Assembly (NCBI RefSeq): GCF_014066305.1
Contig: NW_023501053.1
Coordinates: 266,501-330,500 of the forward strand
DNA from: Letharia columbiana
Taxonomy: Eukaryota > Ascomycota > Lecanoromycetes > Lecanorales > Parmeliaceae
Reading direction: 5' to 3'
Length of the DNA stretch: 64,000 nucleotides
Shown: positions 48,741 through 61,400 of the stretch, piece by piece
Layout of the letters: the number at the start of each line of letters is the position of its first letter
How positions within the stretch are numbered: position 1 is the stretch's first letter
Translations under genes and position numbers: made by a program
The notes under the pieces: model-generated
Told to the model about the DNA's origin: nothing
The model's input: the letters and a program-made list of their open reading frames with translations, nothing else
Database searches by the model: none

Positions 48741-48925
48741 ACGAGTAAAGGCCTATAAATTAAATTCATAAAGTTGGATTTTTCATTTTTCTAAGTTAAA
48801 TAAAGTTGGATTTTTCTAAGTTAAATCGAATTTTAGCTCTAGTCCCTAAGTTAAATCGAACTCTAATCGCTTATTATACGTTTTTAATCTACTTTTATTA
48901 TTATAAAATTAATAAAGAAGATAAA
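48741..48925 (-). repeat. reversed right terminus of a family A/D-type element
   Basis: ACGAGTAAAGGCCTATAAAT followed by AAGTTGGATTTTTC (twice) and TCTAAGTTAAATCGAATTTT. The same block is at 9886-10020 and, reversed, at 27960-28066. No matching left terminus was found to the right within the window, so the element is truncated or its end is unrecognisable. Confidence 0.6.
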
Positions 48926-51660
48926 AGCCTTAACTCTAAATAAAATTAAACTTTATTTACTTTCTATATAATAAATAGCTTACTTCTATTACTATAAATC
49001 GCTAATTAATTATATTCTTATTTAAAAAAGAAGTATTTACTTAATAATCTTATTTTTAATATATCTTATTAGTCGAGTAAGTTATCTTTTTAATAGATTA
49101 TCTAAGATTATAATTAATAGATCGATTTTATTAATAATTTAATTTAAGATTATATATAATTAATTATAGATAAAAATATTAAGATATAAATATAGATTAA
49201 TCTATTATAATAATTAGCTTTAAGACTTATTAATTATTATATTAAAGACTAATTAAATTAGAAATTAGATATATCGAAAGAAAGTATATAGATTATTCGA
49301 ATTAAGCGAAGCTAGAGAAATATATAATATATAATATTATTTATTATTATATTCGCCTTTAAAAATATAATAATTAAATATCTTAAATCTAATATACTTA
49401 ATTTATAAATATATCTTATTATATAAATTTATATATTACTCTAAATTTCTTAATAATATTATTATATAATATCTATTTTAACTTTAAATAATAAAATAAA
49501 AGCGAGATTAATTTAAAGATATTTATTATTTTAGTAAATAGAAGAAAGTTATCTTTCTTATTAATAACTTAATTTCTATTATTATAAATAATTTTAATTT
49601 TAAAAAACTTATTAAAAACTTAATTATTAAATTAAATAATATTCTTATTAAGAGTATAAAGAATTATTTTAAATATATAGAAATTAGCTATTTAATATAG
49701 ATTAAAATTATTATAAATAATATTAATTAATTAAATAATAAAGTTATTTAATAATTACCCGATAGATTAATTAATCGCTTCTTATTCTTTAAAGCTTATT
49801 AAGATACTATTATCTATATTTAATAGTCTTTAAGCGAATTCCTTTATATTAATTTAATCTTAATTAGTAAAATTAAGATTTTAAAGCTTTATATTTTTTA
49901 TTAATTTAAAAATTTAAATATAATTTTAAAGATAGAATATTCTTAACGTAGTCTAAGATAATACGATCTAATTTAATACTTTTAATAACTAAAAAAATTT
50001 AATAAAAATTATTATAAAAGTATATAATTATATTATTAAAAGAAGTAAGATTTTTTTTAAATATTTTAGAGTATATAATTAACGATCTCGATATTATAGC
50101 GATTTTATATAGAGATCTTATCTTAAAAAATAAGCTTAATTATCTTTAATAATTAAGTTAAATTAGATCTTATCGATATATTATAATTAAATTAAATAAT
50201 AGTATTAAGAGAGATCTTAAAGCGAGAATAAGCGATAAAGCTATTTTAAAAAAGAATAAAAATAATATTAGATAAAGTTATAGTAATAACTATCTTAGAG
50301 TTATTTTATTTTATACTCTTTATAATATAATATTCTAAAATATAATTTTATTAATATCTTTATAACTATTAAGAAAGAAGAGTTAATTATTAAAATAAGA
50401 GATTACGTTTTAAATAGCGTTAGCTATAATAATTTAATTATTATTAAAACTTATTTATATCTAATTCTAAATATTAATTTAATAGCTATATACTTCGCGT
50501 AGAAGTTAATTTTAATTATTAATATAATATTATTTATAATCTCGCTAGATTATAAATAGATTAAAATTAATAATAAGATTAATATTCTTTATAGAACTAG
50601 TATTATTTTTCTTTAAGCGAATTTAAATTAAATAAAGATAGAAGTCTTTAGCGATAATTTATTTATATTATATATTATTTAATAAAGATAAAATATAATA
50701 CTAAGTTTAAAGAATATAAATAAAATTATAAAATGATTTAAATAAAGTAATATATATATTAATTAAGAAATATATATAAAGTATAAAAGAAGAATTAAAT
50801 TATTTATAAGTAAAAAAAAAAAAAATATATCTAGCGCGAAAAGTTTTAATAGCTAAAAAAAGAATACTATATTAAAAAAAGTCGCGATATTTTAAAACTA
50901 TTATTAACGCGATAATCTTTTTATTCTATAATTTAAAGTACTTTAATTTATAAAAAAAATTATAAAAAAGAAAAATCTAATATAAAAAGTTTAAATATAA
51001 AAAAAGAAATATTATATTAAAAAAAATTATAATATTTTAATATTATTATTAGCGCGATAAGCTATTTATATTATACTTAAAGTATTTCTACTTAATAAAG
51101 AAGAAATTACTTATATATCTTATTTTATAATTATTTTATAGATTTAAAGAGTTATCGAGTTTATATTATAGTAAAATTATTATAAAAAAATCTTATAAGT
51201 AGTACTCTCTCTATTAAGCTACTACTTTATTTAATACTTAATTTTATTCGATATTATTATAAAGTAAACCTTTTATTATATAGATATTATAATAAATAAA
51301 AGTTATTAGTATTTATTATATATAAGTCTTTAAGAGATATAGAATTTAATATATTTAGAAGGAGATATTATAGATAGAAGAGCTTTCTAATATTTAAATT
51401 AATATAGTATATTCTTATAATAATATCTCTACGCCTCTAATATAGACTCTATTTAAATATATTTTACTTTTTTTTTAGATATATTACTCCGATAGATCGA
51501 TATAAAAGAAATCTTTTATTTATCTTCGCTATTAACGCTATTAATTTAATTAAAAGAAGACTATTAGCTTAATCTAATATTTATATACTATATTAACTAT
51601 CTAATTTAAATTATTATTATTATTAAATATTACGCTATATTAATTTCATCTATAAATCTA
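48926..51660. other. AT-rich RIP DNA, unrecognised dead element
   Basis: No open frame survives and no paralogue was noticed in the window. A stretch around 50740-51070 contains two similar AAAAAGAA-rich segments. Probably an inactivated element body, class unknown. Confidence 0.4.
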
Positions 51661-52160
51661 AAAAGTGAATTTCCGTACGATTTCCGCCGGGTCCGCACTA
51701 TAAGTACGATTTAGTCTATTAAGTAGACTTTATCTATATCTAATTTTTTTCGCCAATTTATTAGTTTAGCAAATTTTAAAAAAATTTAGCAACTTCAAAA
51801 TTTTTATATAATGCACTCTAATATACTCTAAGTATTATTTTATATATATATAGCATTAATATATATTATTATTAATATACGTTATATTAGAGTATTATTT
51901 ACGCGATTAATTTTATTAAATTATCTAATTCTATAGTTAAATTTAAATTAGCGTTAATACTTATCGTCGTAAAATTTATCGTCGTAACGTCGATTATTAG
52001 AACTTTTCTTTTTTATATATTACTATTAAACTAATAGAACTGGCGGAAAAGATTAAGATAGTTACTGAACCGACGGAATTTAGGCGGATTCTAATCAGAT
52101 TTACTAATTTAGCGGATTTTGTGATTTCCGGACACACGCGCGATCAGTAATTTCATTTTG
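51661..52160. mobile_element. 500-bp TA-flanked element, partly unmutated ends
   Basis: TA lies at 51659-51660 and 52161-52162 around exactly 500 bp. The left end reads AAAAGTGAATTTCCGTACGA. The right end, reversed, reads CAAAATGAAATTACTGATCG, an imperfect inverted match. Both ends keep CCGCCGGGTCCGC- and GGACACACGCG-like GC sequence, whereas the middle is AT-rich. This fits a non-autonomous Tc1/mariner or pogo-like element, but the inverted repeat is weak and no transposase frame exists. Confidence 0.45.
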
Positions 52161-52162
52161 TA

Positions 52163-55100
52163 AACTTTTAATTTATAGATTTAAAAGATAAATAAATAAT
52201 TATTTAATAGAAGAATTATAATTATATAATTTAAAATTTAAAATTCTTTAATAGATTTTTATAGAGCTTATTTATTATATATCTCGATATTTTTAAATCT
52301 GGTATTTATCTAATCTAACTCTATATCGTCTTAATCTATATCGCTTTTATACTCTATTTAAAAATTAACCTAATTATTATTCTTATAAATATATTTAAAA
52401 ATATATTTATAGACTTTAATATTAATATAAATCTTTATATTAATATAAGCGTTATACTTAATTAATAAATAAAAATTATAAAATATTATTTAATAATTCT
52501 ATTTAAATTTATTATTTAATATCTTAATAGATCTATATTAATAATATATAAAGTATTTAAAATCTAATTTAAAGACGATATAGTCGCTAAAGTTCTTCGA
52601 AAATTACTTATTATATATATTTTTATTTAAATTCTAATAAGATAAAATAATATCTATTCTATTAATAGTATATTAACTATAATTTTTATAAAGTATATAT
52701 CTAATAATAATTATATAGAGATTAAGAAATAGATTTTAATTAGAGATTTTAATATTAATAATAATATTTATCTTAACGACGCTAAAGAATTAATCTTTAA
52801 AATATAATATAATAAGAATATAAATATATAATAAGCCTTATTTTTAAAATTTTATAATATAGATATAAATAAGAACTCGATTTATTATTTATAAAGTTAG
52901 TTAGAATTAAAGTTAATCGATATTTTAATTAGCTATACTTCGCCTTTATAAAAATAAAGATTTTTTTTAAATAATATTATAGAGCTAATTAATAGGAATT
53001 ACGATATATAAAGAACTAAATTATACTAGAAGTACTTTTAGAGATTATTATTTATATTAATTATCTAATTAATATATTATTTAAAAAGTTATCTTATTAG
53101 ATAAAAAGAAAGAGAATTATTATATTATAATAAGAAATAAGAAGAATAAAAGTATATCTAGTATCTTTCTCTTTAGAATATTATTTATAAGGATTTTTAG
53201 CTTTAATCTAAATATTCTAGTAATTAAACTAGATCGATTAATAGTCTATTTATCGAGTAAGAGATTTTTAATAATTTTAATCTATTTTAAATTATAGGAA
53301 AAAGGCGTAAAGAGATCTAATCGGCCGAATTTAATAAATAAAATAATAAAATTCTAATAGAGTTATTTTATAAATTATAAGCCTTCTTAATAGAAGAAAG
53401 AGAGAATAATATATTATTTATTAGTTTAATTATTTATAATAACTCTATTAATATAAATTAATTTGAAAGTTATTTATTTTATTCGGCTATTTAGCTAAGG
53501 TAGCCGTTTTAACGAAGATATCTCATCTAGAAATCTATAGAGACTCGAATTTATAAATTACTCTCGTCTAAGTATATATAGAGTATTACGCGAAGGTCTT
53601 TATAGAGAGAGATTATATTAAATAACTTTATTAAATTAACGCTAAATTAAATAAATTAGAGATAAAAGAGAAGATAGATAAAATAAAGAGAAACTATTTA
53701 AATAATAGATTTAAGTTTATTAATTTATCTTAATCGCTAATATTATTAATACTTATATTCTAATTCTTTATAATATTATCTAACTTCTTAATTATCTCTA
53801 CTATTTTTCGCTTAATTTAATTTATTATTATAAGAGAGTTAAATATTATATAAATAAAGCTCTTTCGAATCTTTATTTAATCGAGAAACTCGCTTTAAAG
53901 ATTCTTAAATATTTATATATTATATTTTTTAATTTAATATTTTTTATAAAGATATAAAACTTAATTTATAAAAATCTACTTTTAAATTAAAATTTAATAA
54001 TAATTTTAAATAATATTTAGAGATTAATATATAATTAAATCGCTAAAATTATATAATAAATAATATTTTTATAAAGATTAAATAGTAATCTAATAAAGAA
54101 TATTCTATTATCTCTTATTAATATCTTTTAAATTAAAATTAAATATTATAAATATAATTATTTTATTAATAATTCTTATTTTAAATATTAAATAAAGAAT
54201 TAATCGATTTAAAATAATAAAAAATTCTTTCTATATCGCTTTTAATATTATATACTTAATCTATATATAAGATAAAGATTAATTAATATTATAAATAGAG
54301 TATAGCTATTATTATATCGATATCTAAATAAAATTAATTTTTAATTAAATCTTTTTATAAAGTAATTATTAAAGAAGATTCTTTATATATAGTATTCTAA
54401 ATTTATTATAAATCGTAATTTATATTTTATCTATCGAGATTTTTAATTTATAGTAATATTAATAGATAAAAATTTTAATTTTAATTTTATTATTAAAATT
54501 AATAATTTTTAATTTTTCGTCTAAGATTATAAGATAGATTTATTAAAAGCTAATTTTTAATAAAAAAATAAAAAAATTATTAATCTTTATAAAGTATTTC
54601 TATCGAAATATATTTAATTTTTATATATATAGAGATAAAAGTAATAAACGCTAATTTAATAAAATAATATTAAAAATTAATTTATTAATAATATAGTTAA
54701 TCTCTAAAAAGAATATTTATTATATATTATTTTTATTAAGATTATTAAGATCGCGTATATTAAGTTCTATATATCTTCTAAAACTCTAATATTCTTATTT
54801 TATAAAACTTATTAAATCTTAAAGTTAAACTTTTTTATATTCTCTAAATTAGCTTTCTCTAATAACGAATAATAAAATATTAATATTATTAATAATTCTA
54901 TAATAATTAAAGAGGGTTTAATTTAAAGAATTTATATAAATATCTTTTTTTATCGTTATTAAATAATCTATATTAACTTCGAAATATAATTAAATTAATT
55001 AGAGAATCGAGTTATTTAAAAATTAATAAATATTAAGATATATAAAAAACTTTAAATATATAATATTAGAATATTTTTAATTAAAATAGTTTATATTAAT

Positions 55101-57267
55101 TTAAAAGAGTTAATTACTCTATTAATTATAGCTATAACGCTTTTATTAATAATAATTTATAAATTAATTATCTCGACTTTACTCTCTTTTATCTAATAAT
55201 AAATATAAAGATTATAAATAATATCTTAAATTTTATTATTCTATATTAATTTATAATATTTCTTTTCTAATTTATTATATATCGCTAAAAATATATATAA
55301 AAATTATAAGATAAATTTAAAAAGGGATATTATAAAGATAATTTTAATTATTATTTTATTTTTAAAGAATAGATAAAATCGCGACTAATTTTATATTAAT
55401 CTCTTAATCTTTTATAGAATTTTAATTTAAAAATTATCTAATTAATAATTAATATCTATTTTAATTAATATTTTTAGATATTTATAAAGATTATTAAGAG
55501 AAATTTTCTTTATATTAATAATATAGATATAGATAATATTTTTTATATATAATATATATAATTTATTTTAATTAATTCTCGCGTTAATTATAATATAATA
55601 AACTTTTAAAATTATTATTATAATATTTATCTTTACTAAAAATTATATTATAATTATAGTATTATTAATATATATTATTATCTTTAATATCTTATTCTCT
55701 ATTTATATCTTTAAAATTTAGAAATTATAAATAATATATTAAATTAGATTTTTAATTATAATTATAAATAGAGGATAATTTAGAATTTTTTTTTATCTTA
55801 TATTACTTTATATTATAATTTTTTTTTAATATAATTATTAATATAAATCTTAATTTTAGGCTTTTTATAAATAAGTTATATTTAAATAATAAATTTCTTA
55901 AATATATTTAATTCTTTTAAGATCGCTAGAAAAAACTTATAATTATTTTAATTATACTTTTTTTTCTAATTAAAAAAAAAATAGCGATTCTCTTTTATTT
56001 TTATAATAACTTTTTAATAAGTTTATATTTAGTTATTAGATATTAAATTATTTTAATATTATTATCTATAAGTCTCTTTAATAAAAAAACTAATTATTAT
56101 TTATTAATTATCTTATTTAAAGTCTTTATTAAATATTATATTAAAATATCTATAAAAATCTTATAGTCTATATTTATAATAAATAAAGGATAATAATTTT
56201 TAATATTAATTTATTTATTTTTATTCTTAAAAAGAATAATAAGAATTCTATTTATCTAATATTTTAAAAGTTTCTACTTTTATTATATCTAATTATAAAA
56301 AAAATTAATTAAATAATAATAATTAAAGTTTTCTTTTTTTTTCTTCTTCTTATACTCTATAATAATCTTATAAAATTTATTTAAAAGATTATCTTTATTT
56401 AGCGAGGTTTTTAAAAATATCTAATAAATAATAATTTATATCTTTTAAGCTTTAATAGAGTCTTTTATTTTAATAATATTTATTAAACTTATTTAATCTA
56501 TTATATATTATAAAATTTTAATTTAAGCTCTCTTATTTAAAGATTTTATATTATAAAGATTTTAATAGTAATTAATTATTACTCCTAAGAATATCTTTTA
56601 AATCTATATATATCTCTTTTTAATTATTTTTTTAAAGTCTTAATAAAGCTATAATTTATATATCTAACTCTTATAAAAAATTATCTTATTAATTTTTTAT
56701 TAAGAATAAAATATTTAATTATAATATTATAGAAATAGAATTAATTATATATATCTATAAGCTATTTCTTACGCGTTTTAATAATAATAATTTTTTTATT
56801 TATGTTTTAAAATTTAATAATTTAAAATATCTTTTTTTATAATTATATGCGATTATATTATAAATTATATTTAAATTTCTAATTCGCTCTATAATTATTC
56901 TTTATAATATATTTTATAAATTATATTATTAATATCTTATAAATTATTTACTCTTTTATCGAGTTTTCTTTTAAGAGTATTTATAATATTTTTAAATATA
57001 ATAAATTTTATTACTTAATTAATTTATATAAATATTTTAAATAATAATATTTATTAATCTAGTTTTAAATTTATTATAAAATATTTATTTAATTATTAAA
57101 TTAATCTATTAAATCTTTTTTATTATTAATAATATTAATTAATAAATATAATTAATTAATTTCTATTTAAATTATAATATTATATAACTCTTTATTATAT
57201 TTAATTTTTTAATAATAATATAATTTTATATTATATCTTAAATAGTAGAAGATAATATATCTATAGA
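52163..57267. other. AT-rich RIP DNA, unrecognised dead element(s)
   Basis: Five kilobases with stops in every frame and almost no CpA or TpG. I could not recover a conserved motif. Its uniform texture suggests the body of a large retroelement. Confidence 0.4.
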
Positions 57268-57269
57268 TA

Positions 57270-57357
57270 GTGTATATAGCGTAGATAACTGGTTTTTGAT
57301 ATCGATCGTCCCCACTATCCAGTCATAACAGGCAATTTCCTCGACTAGTTAATACAC
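57270..57357. mobile_element. 88-bp TA-flanked miniature inverted-repeat element
   Basis: GTGTAT and ATACAC form the ends, with TA at 57268-57269 and 57358-57359. The inside (ACTGGTTTTTGATATCGATC, CAGTCATAACAGGC) keeps CA and TG and shows no RIP. The size and TA target fit a MITE of a pogo/Fot1-like or mariner-like transposon. The inverted repeat beyond the outer 7-8 bp is weak. Confidence 0.55.
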
Positions 57358-57530
57358 TATTTTATATAATATATATTCCTCTATAATTAGAGAGTCGAAT
57401 TAACTATTTTTATAAACCTTCTATTAAGATAAATAATTCGTCTTGAATAACTCTTCGTTTTATTTAACTATTTAATTTATTAAACTCTATATTCGATTAA
57501 TAGTTATCGATCTATCGAGTAATATTTAAA

Positions 57531-57600
57531 AATCTATTAAAAATCTATTAAAGATCTATTAAAGATCTATTAAAGATCTATTGAAAATCTATTAAAGATC
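57531..57600 (+). repeat. 11-bp minisatellite
   Basis: About six copies of an 11-bp unit, AAAGATCTATT, with variants AAAAATCTATT and GAAAATCTATT. It lies within RIP-mutated DNA. Confidence 0.85.
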
Positions 57601-58369
57601 TTTAAATTCTATCTTCGTAGATATCGAATTATTTAAACTAAGTGCCACTTTTATTTTATATAATAAATCGAATCTAGTCGATACTAATTTATATATATAT
57701 CTTATATATTAATAATTACTATTATTTATAAAATATATTATATAGATATAAGTAGTTACCCTCTTCGTATCCCTCTAGTCTTATTTATTTTATTTCTTTA
57801 TCCGCTTTATAATATTTATCTAATCTTTAACTATTATAAATTAATTAGTAATCTTTTATTAATAGAATATTTATAAAGCGATATATTAGAGTTAAAAAGC
57901 GATATATATCTAATAATATTTATATATTTCTTATATTTATTAGATTAAGTAATTAGCGATATTAAAGTATATATAATAAAAGCATAAATAAATTATATAT
58001 CTTAATTATATTATATTATCTTCGCTAGATAAAATTTTATTTATAATTTAATCGCGTTATAATTAATATATCTCTTCTATTTATAATATTAACTTATTAT
58101 ATATTAAAAGACTCTTTAAGCTTTAAATATAAGCGCGCTAAGAATAAAGAAATAAAAAGAAATATATAATAGAAATATAATATTATTAGATAAGCGATAT
58201 ATTAAAGAGAAAGCTAATATAGAGAATAAATAGTTTAATATCTTCGCCTTATTTATTAGCTTAATTCTCGCTAATAATATAAAAGAATATACTTACTTTC
58301 TAATAATAGAAAAGAGAAAAAAAGCTAATCTATTTATAATACGAGATTAGCTATTTAGATTATTATATT

Positions 58370-58473
58370 ATATAAATATTTTTAATATATCTATAAATTA
58401 GACTTATAAGTTATCTAATATTATATAGATATTTTTAATATATTTATAAACTAGACTTATAAGTTATCTAATT
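58370..58473 (+). repeat. 53-bp tandem duplication
   Basis: Two adjacent units with a 53-bp period share TTTTTAATATAT and AGACTTATAAGTTATCTAAT (second marker at 58400 and 58453). They differ at a few positions. Confidence 0.75.
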
Positions 58474-61400
58474 TATAGAATTATAAAAATTATTTATATT
58501 CTTCTATATTCTCTATTATAATTAATTTATCGCTATTATATAATCTAGAATAAAGAATATTTATATATAAGTCTATTAATATATTAATATTTATTATTAT
58601 AAATATAAATTATAATAGCTAATATTCCTAATTATTATTAATTTAAAAGAAATATTAATTTAGATATAATAATAAATAATATAAAAGTTAAAAGCGTAAG
58701 GACGCTAGGTAGCTATTAGTAAAATATAAAAATATTATTATATAAAAGAGCGTTATTAGCGAATATAAAGAGAGTATAAGAGAGTAAAGATAAAAGAGAT
58801 ATCTTAGAAATAATTTAGAAATAACTTATTATACGTTAAGAATATCTTATAATTATTTATTATATTTATTTATATAATTAGATTATAAATTAATTATATC
58901 TAATTACTATTATTATAATATAAGAAAATCTAAAAAAAAGATAGCTTATCCCTCTAATATCTTCTATTTTAATTTATATTAAAATTATTATATAACTATA
59001 ATATTCTATAATCTATTATCTTCTAATTAGATAATTTATTTATTCTTAACTCTATCTAATAATATACTATACTCTTTATAGATTTTTAGATAATATTCTT
59101 ATATCTAAAGATAATTAGATTAAGAATATCTTTATTAAAATATTAATATTCTATTTTAAAGAAGCTCTCTTTAAAATAGACTATATAAATTAATAATTTC
59201 TACGCTCTAACTATCTTAAATAAGCTCTTCGCTATTATTCTTTAAATAATTATTAAAAATAGAATTAATAATAAAATAGAGATTAATAAATAAACTTTAT
59301 AGATAAAATAAAGAGTTAATAATTTAATACTATAACTCTATAAAAATAATCGCTATATTCTAAAGATATCTATATATATATATATCTAGAGAGATAATAA
59401 GTCTAATTTATTAATTATATAAAGACGTTAATACTATAATAGCTAGCTTTTTAAAAAAAAGAAATTAGAAAATTATATTATACTCTTTATATATCTAATA
59501 AAAAAATTATTTAAAATTAGCTTTATTTTTATAAGTCTAATATTTTAAATCTATTTCTTCGCTAGATTAGTTAGTTTATAATAGATAAAGTATAAATATA
59601 AAATAAAAATATAGAAATTTAATAAAGGGCTTATTTATCTATATTATTTAATTTATAATATATCTAATAATAGTATTTAATAACTCTTATCTTCTTATTA
59701 CCTCTATCTTTAAGATATCTTATTTAAAATAAAACATTATTTACGTTAATAGCTAATTAAAATATCGAAGAATAAAATATTTAACTTATATATTAGTCTA
59801 AAAGTAGATTTATTAGTTTATATAAATTAAATATTATAATTATAATTTAATAAAAAGGCTTAATCGCCTCTCTTTAAGCCCCCTTTAATTTTATTATTAC
59901 GCTCTTTATAACTTATATATAAAATATAATACTTTCTTATATCGATATTTAGAAATCTAACGATCTATACTATCTTCGATAATTTTTAATAAAAAACTTT
60001 AAAAATAAAATTAAGCTTTAATTCTTTAAAGTTTTATATTATAATTACTTTAGTAAATAGTCTAATATAATTTTTAAAGAGCTTATATAAGAAGATATTA
60101 TTAATTTAAGCTAAGTCGAAGTTTCGAATAATAATAAAATCTTTAATATTAAATATAATTTGATATTTAGATATTCTATTATAATTTATTAATAACTATT
60201 TATTTTAGATAGCGATTTTTATAGCTATTATTAAGTTTATATATATAAATAAATAATAAAAATATAAAAGCTATTAAAGAGAGGAAAGTTAGATATCTTA
60301 TTAATTTATAAAGCTAAGCTTTTAATATTATTATAATTTAACGCGTTTAAATAAAATAATATTAAACTCTTTATAATTTATCTTATAGATATATTATAAT
60401 AATATTAAAAATAAATTATTAAGAGTAAGCTAATTAGACTATAAAGGCTATTTTAAATTCTTTATAATATATTTACAATCTAGATATTTTAGCGTTAGCG
60501 ATCTTTTATAAACTATATCTTTAATAATTATTATTTAAAATTAATATAAATTATTTTTTTTAATATTTAACTTAGAGTAAGATAATAAATTAATTAAAAG
60601 AGTAAAATACTTTAAATATATTTTTATTATCTTTATAATTAATCTAGACTTAATAGATATATATAAATTAGCGAGAATAAAGCGTAAAGTTTAATATAAG
60701 CTCTCTTTACTAAATAAAATCTTTTCTATATCTTAAAAATTAATTTAAATTATTATTTTTTTAAAGAATCTTTTTTATTAAATTAGCGTAAAGGCGATAA
60801 ATAAAAAGAATTCTATATATATATTTATATTTATTTTTATCGCTAAAAATAATATAATTATTAAAAATAATATATTTTATAATTATATTCTTATAGTATA
60901 GAGTAATATATATATTTAAACGTATTATAACGTTATAAAATACTATTACTTATTTTATAATATCGCCTTTAATCTTAAAAGTCTTTATTAAATATTTATA
61001 TTCTAAACGATCTAAATACTATAACTCGCTATTTTTAAATATACTTTCTATTTTAAATTTATTATTTAAAAAATTAATTAATATTATTTATCTAAAGAAG
61101 ATAAGATAATTATTATATTTAAAGTTTTTAAAATAAATAAAAATAGCGTATTAATAGAGTCTTTAAAATATTTTTCTTAATTATAATAATAGCGATATTA
61201 TATTCTATTAATTTATTTAATTTATATTCTATATTAAAATTATAATATTACTTTTAATTATAATAATATAATATATAATAATTAAATTAACGCTATTAAG
61301 ATTTAATATTAAAGATATTATTATTTCTATAATTTTTAAATATATAAAATTAATTTATTTAAATTATAATTAGATTTATAAAAATAAAAATATAATAATT

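Larger units (their letters stand above)
33761..48743. mobile_element. terminal-inverted-repeat element F, split by two copia insertions
   Basis: CGTATAGAAATACGCTATAC at 33761 and its partner ending CCATACG at 48743 begin inverted repeats of about 75 bp. They are near-identical apart from mainly C/T and G/A changes. Removing copia element 1 (with one CTACT) and element 2 (with one GATAT) leaves about 810 bp: two outer arms of about 116 bp and a 578-bp centre. AGTAA occurs just outside both ends, but the left copy is one base off and the right one overlaps a family A-like terminus, so the target duplication is uncertain. No transposase frame is visible. Confidence 0.6.

Noticed and set aside
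53331..53490. Inverted match around GGCCGAATTT and TTATTCGGCT
   Set aside because: Only about 20 AT-rich bases match imperfectly; chance is likely in this composition.
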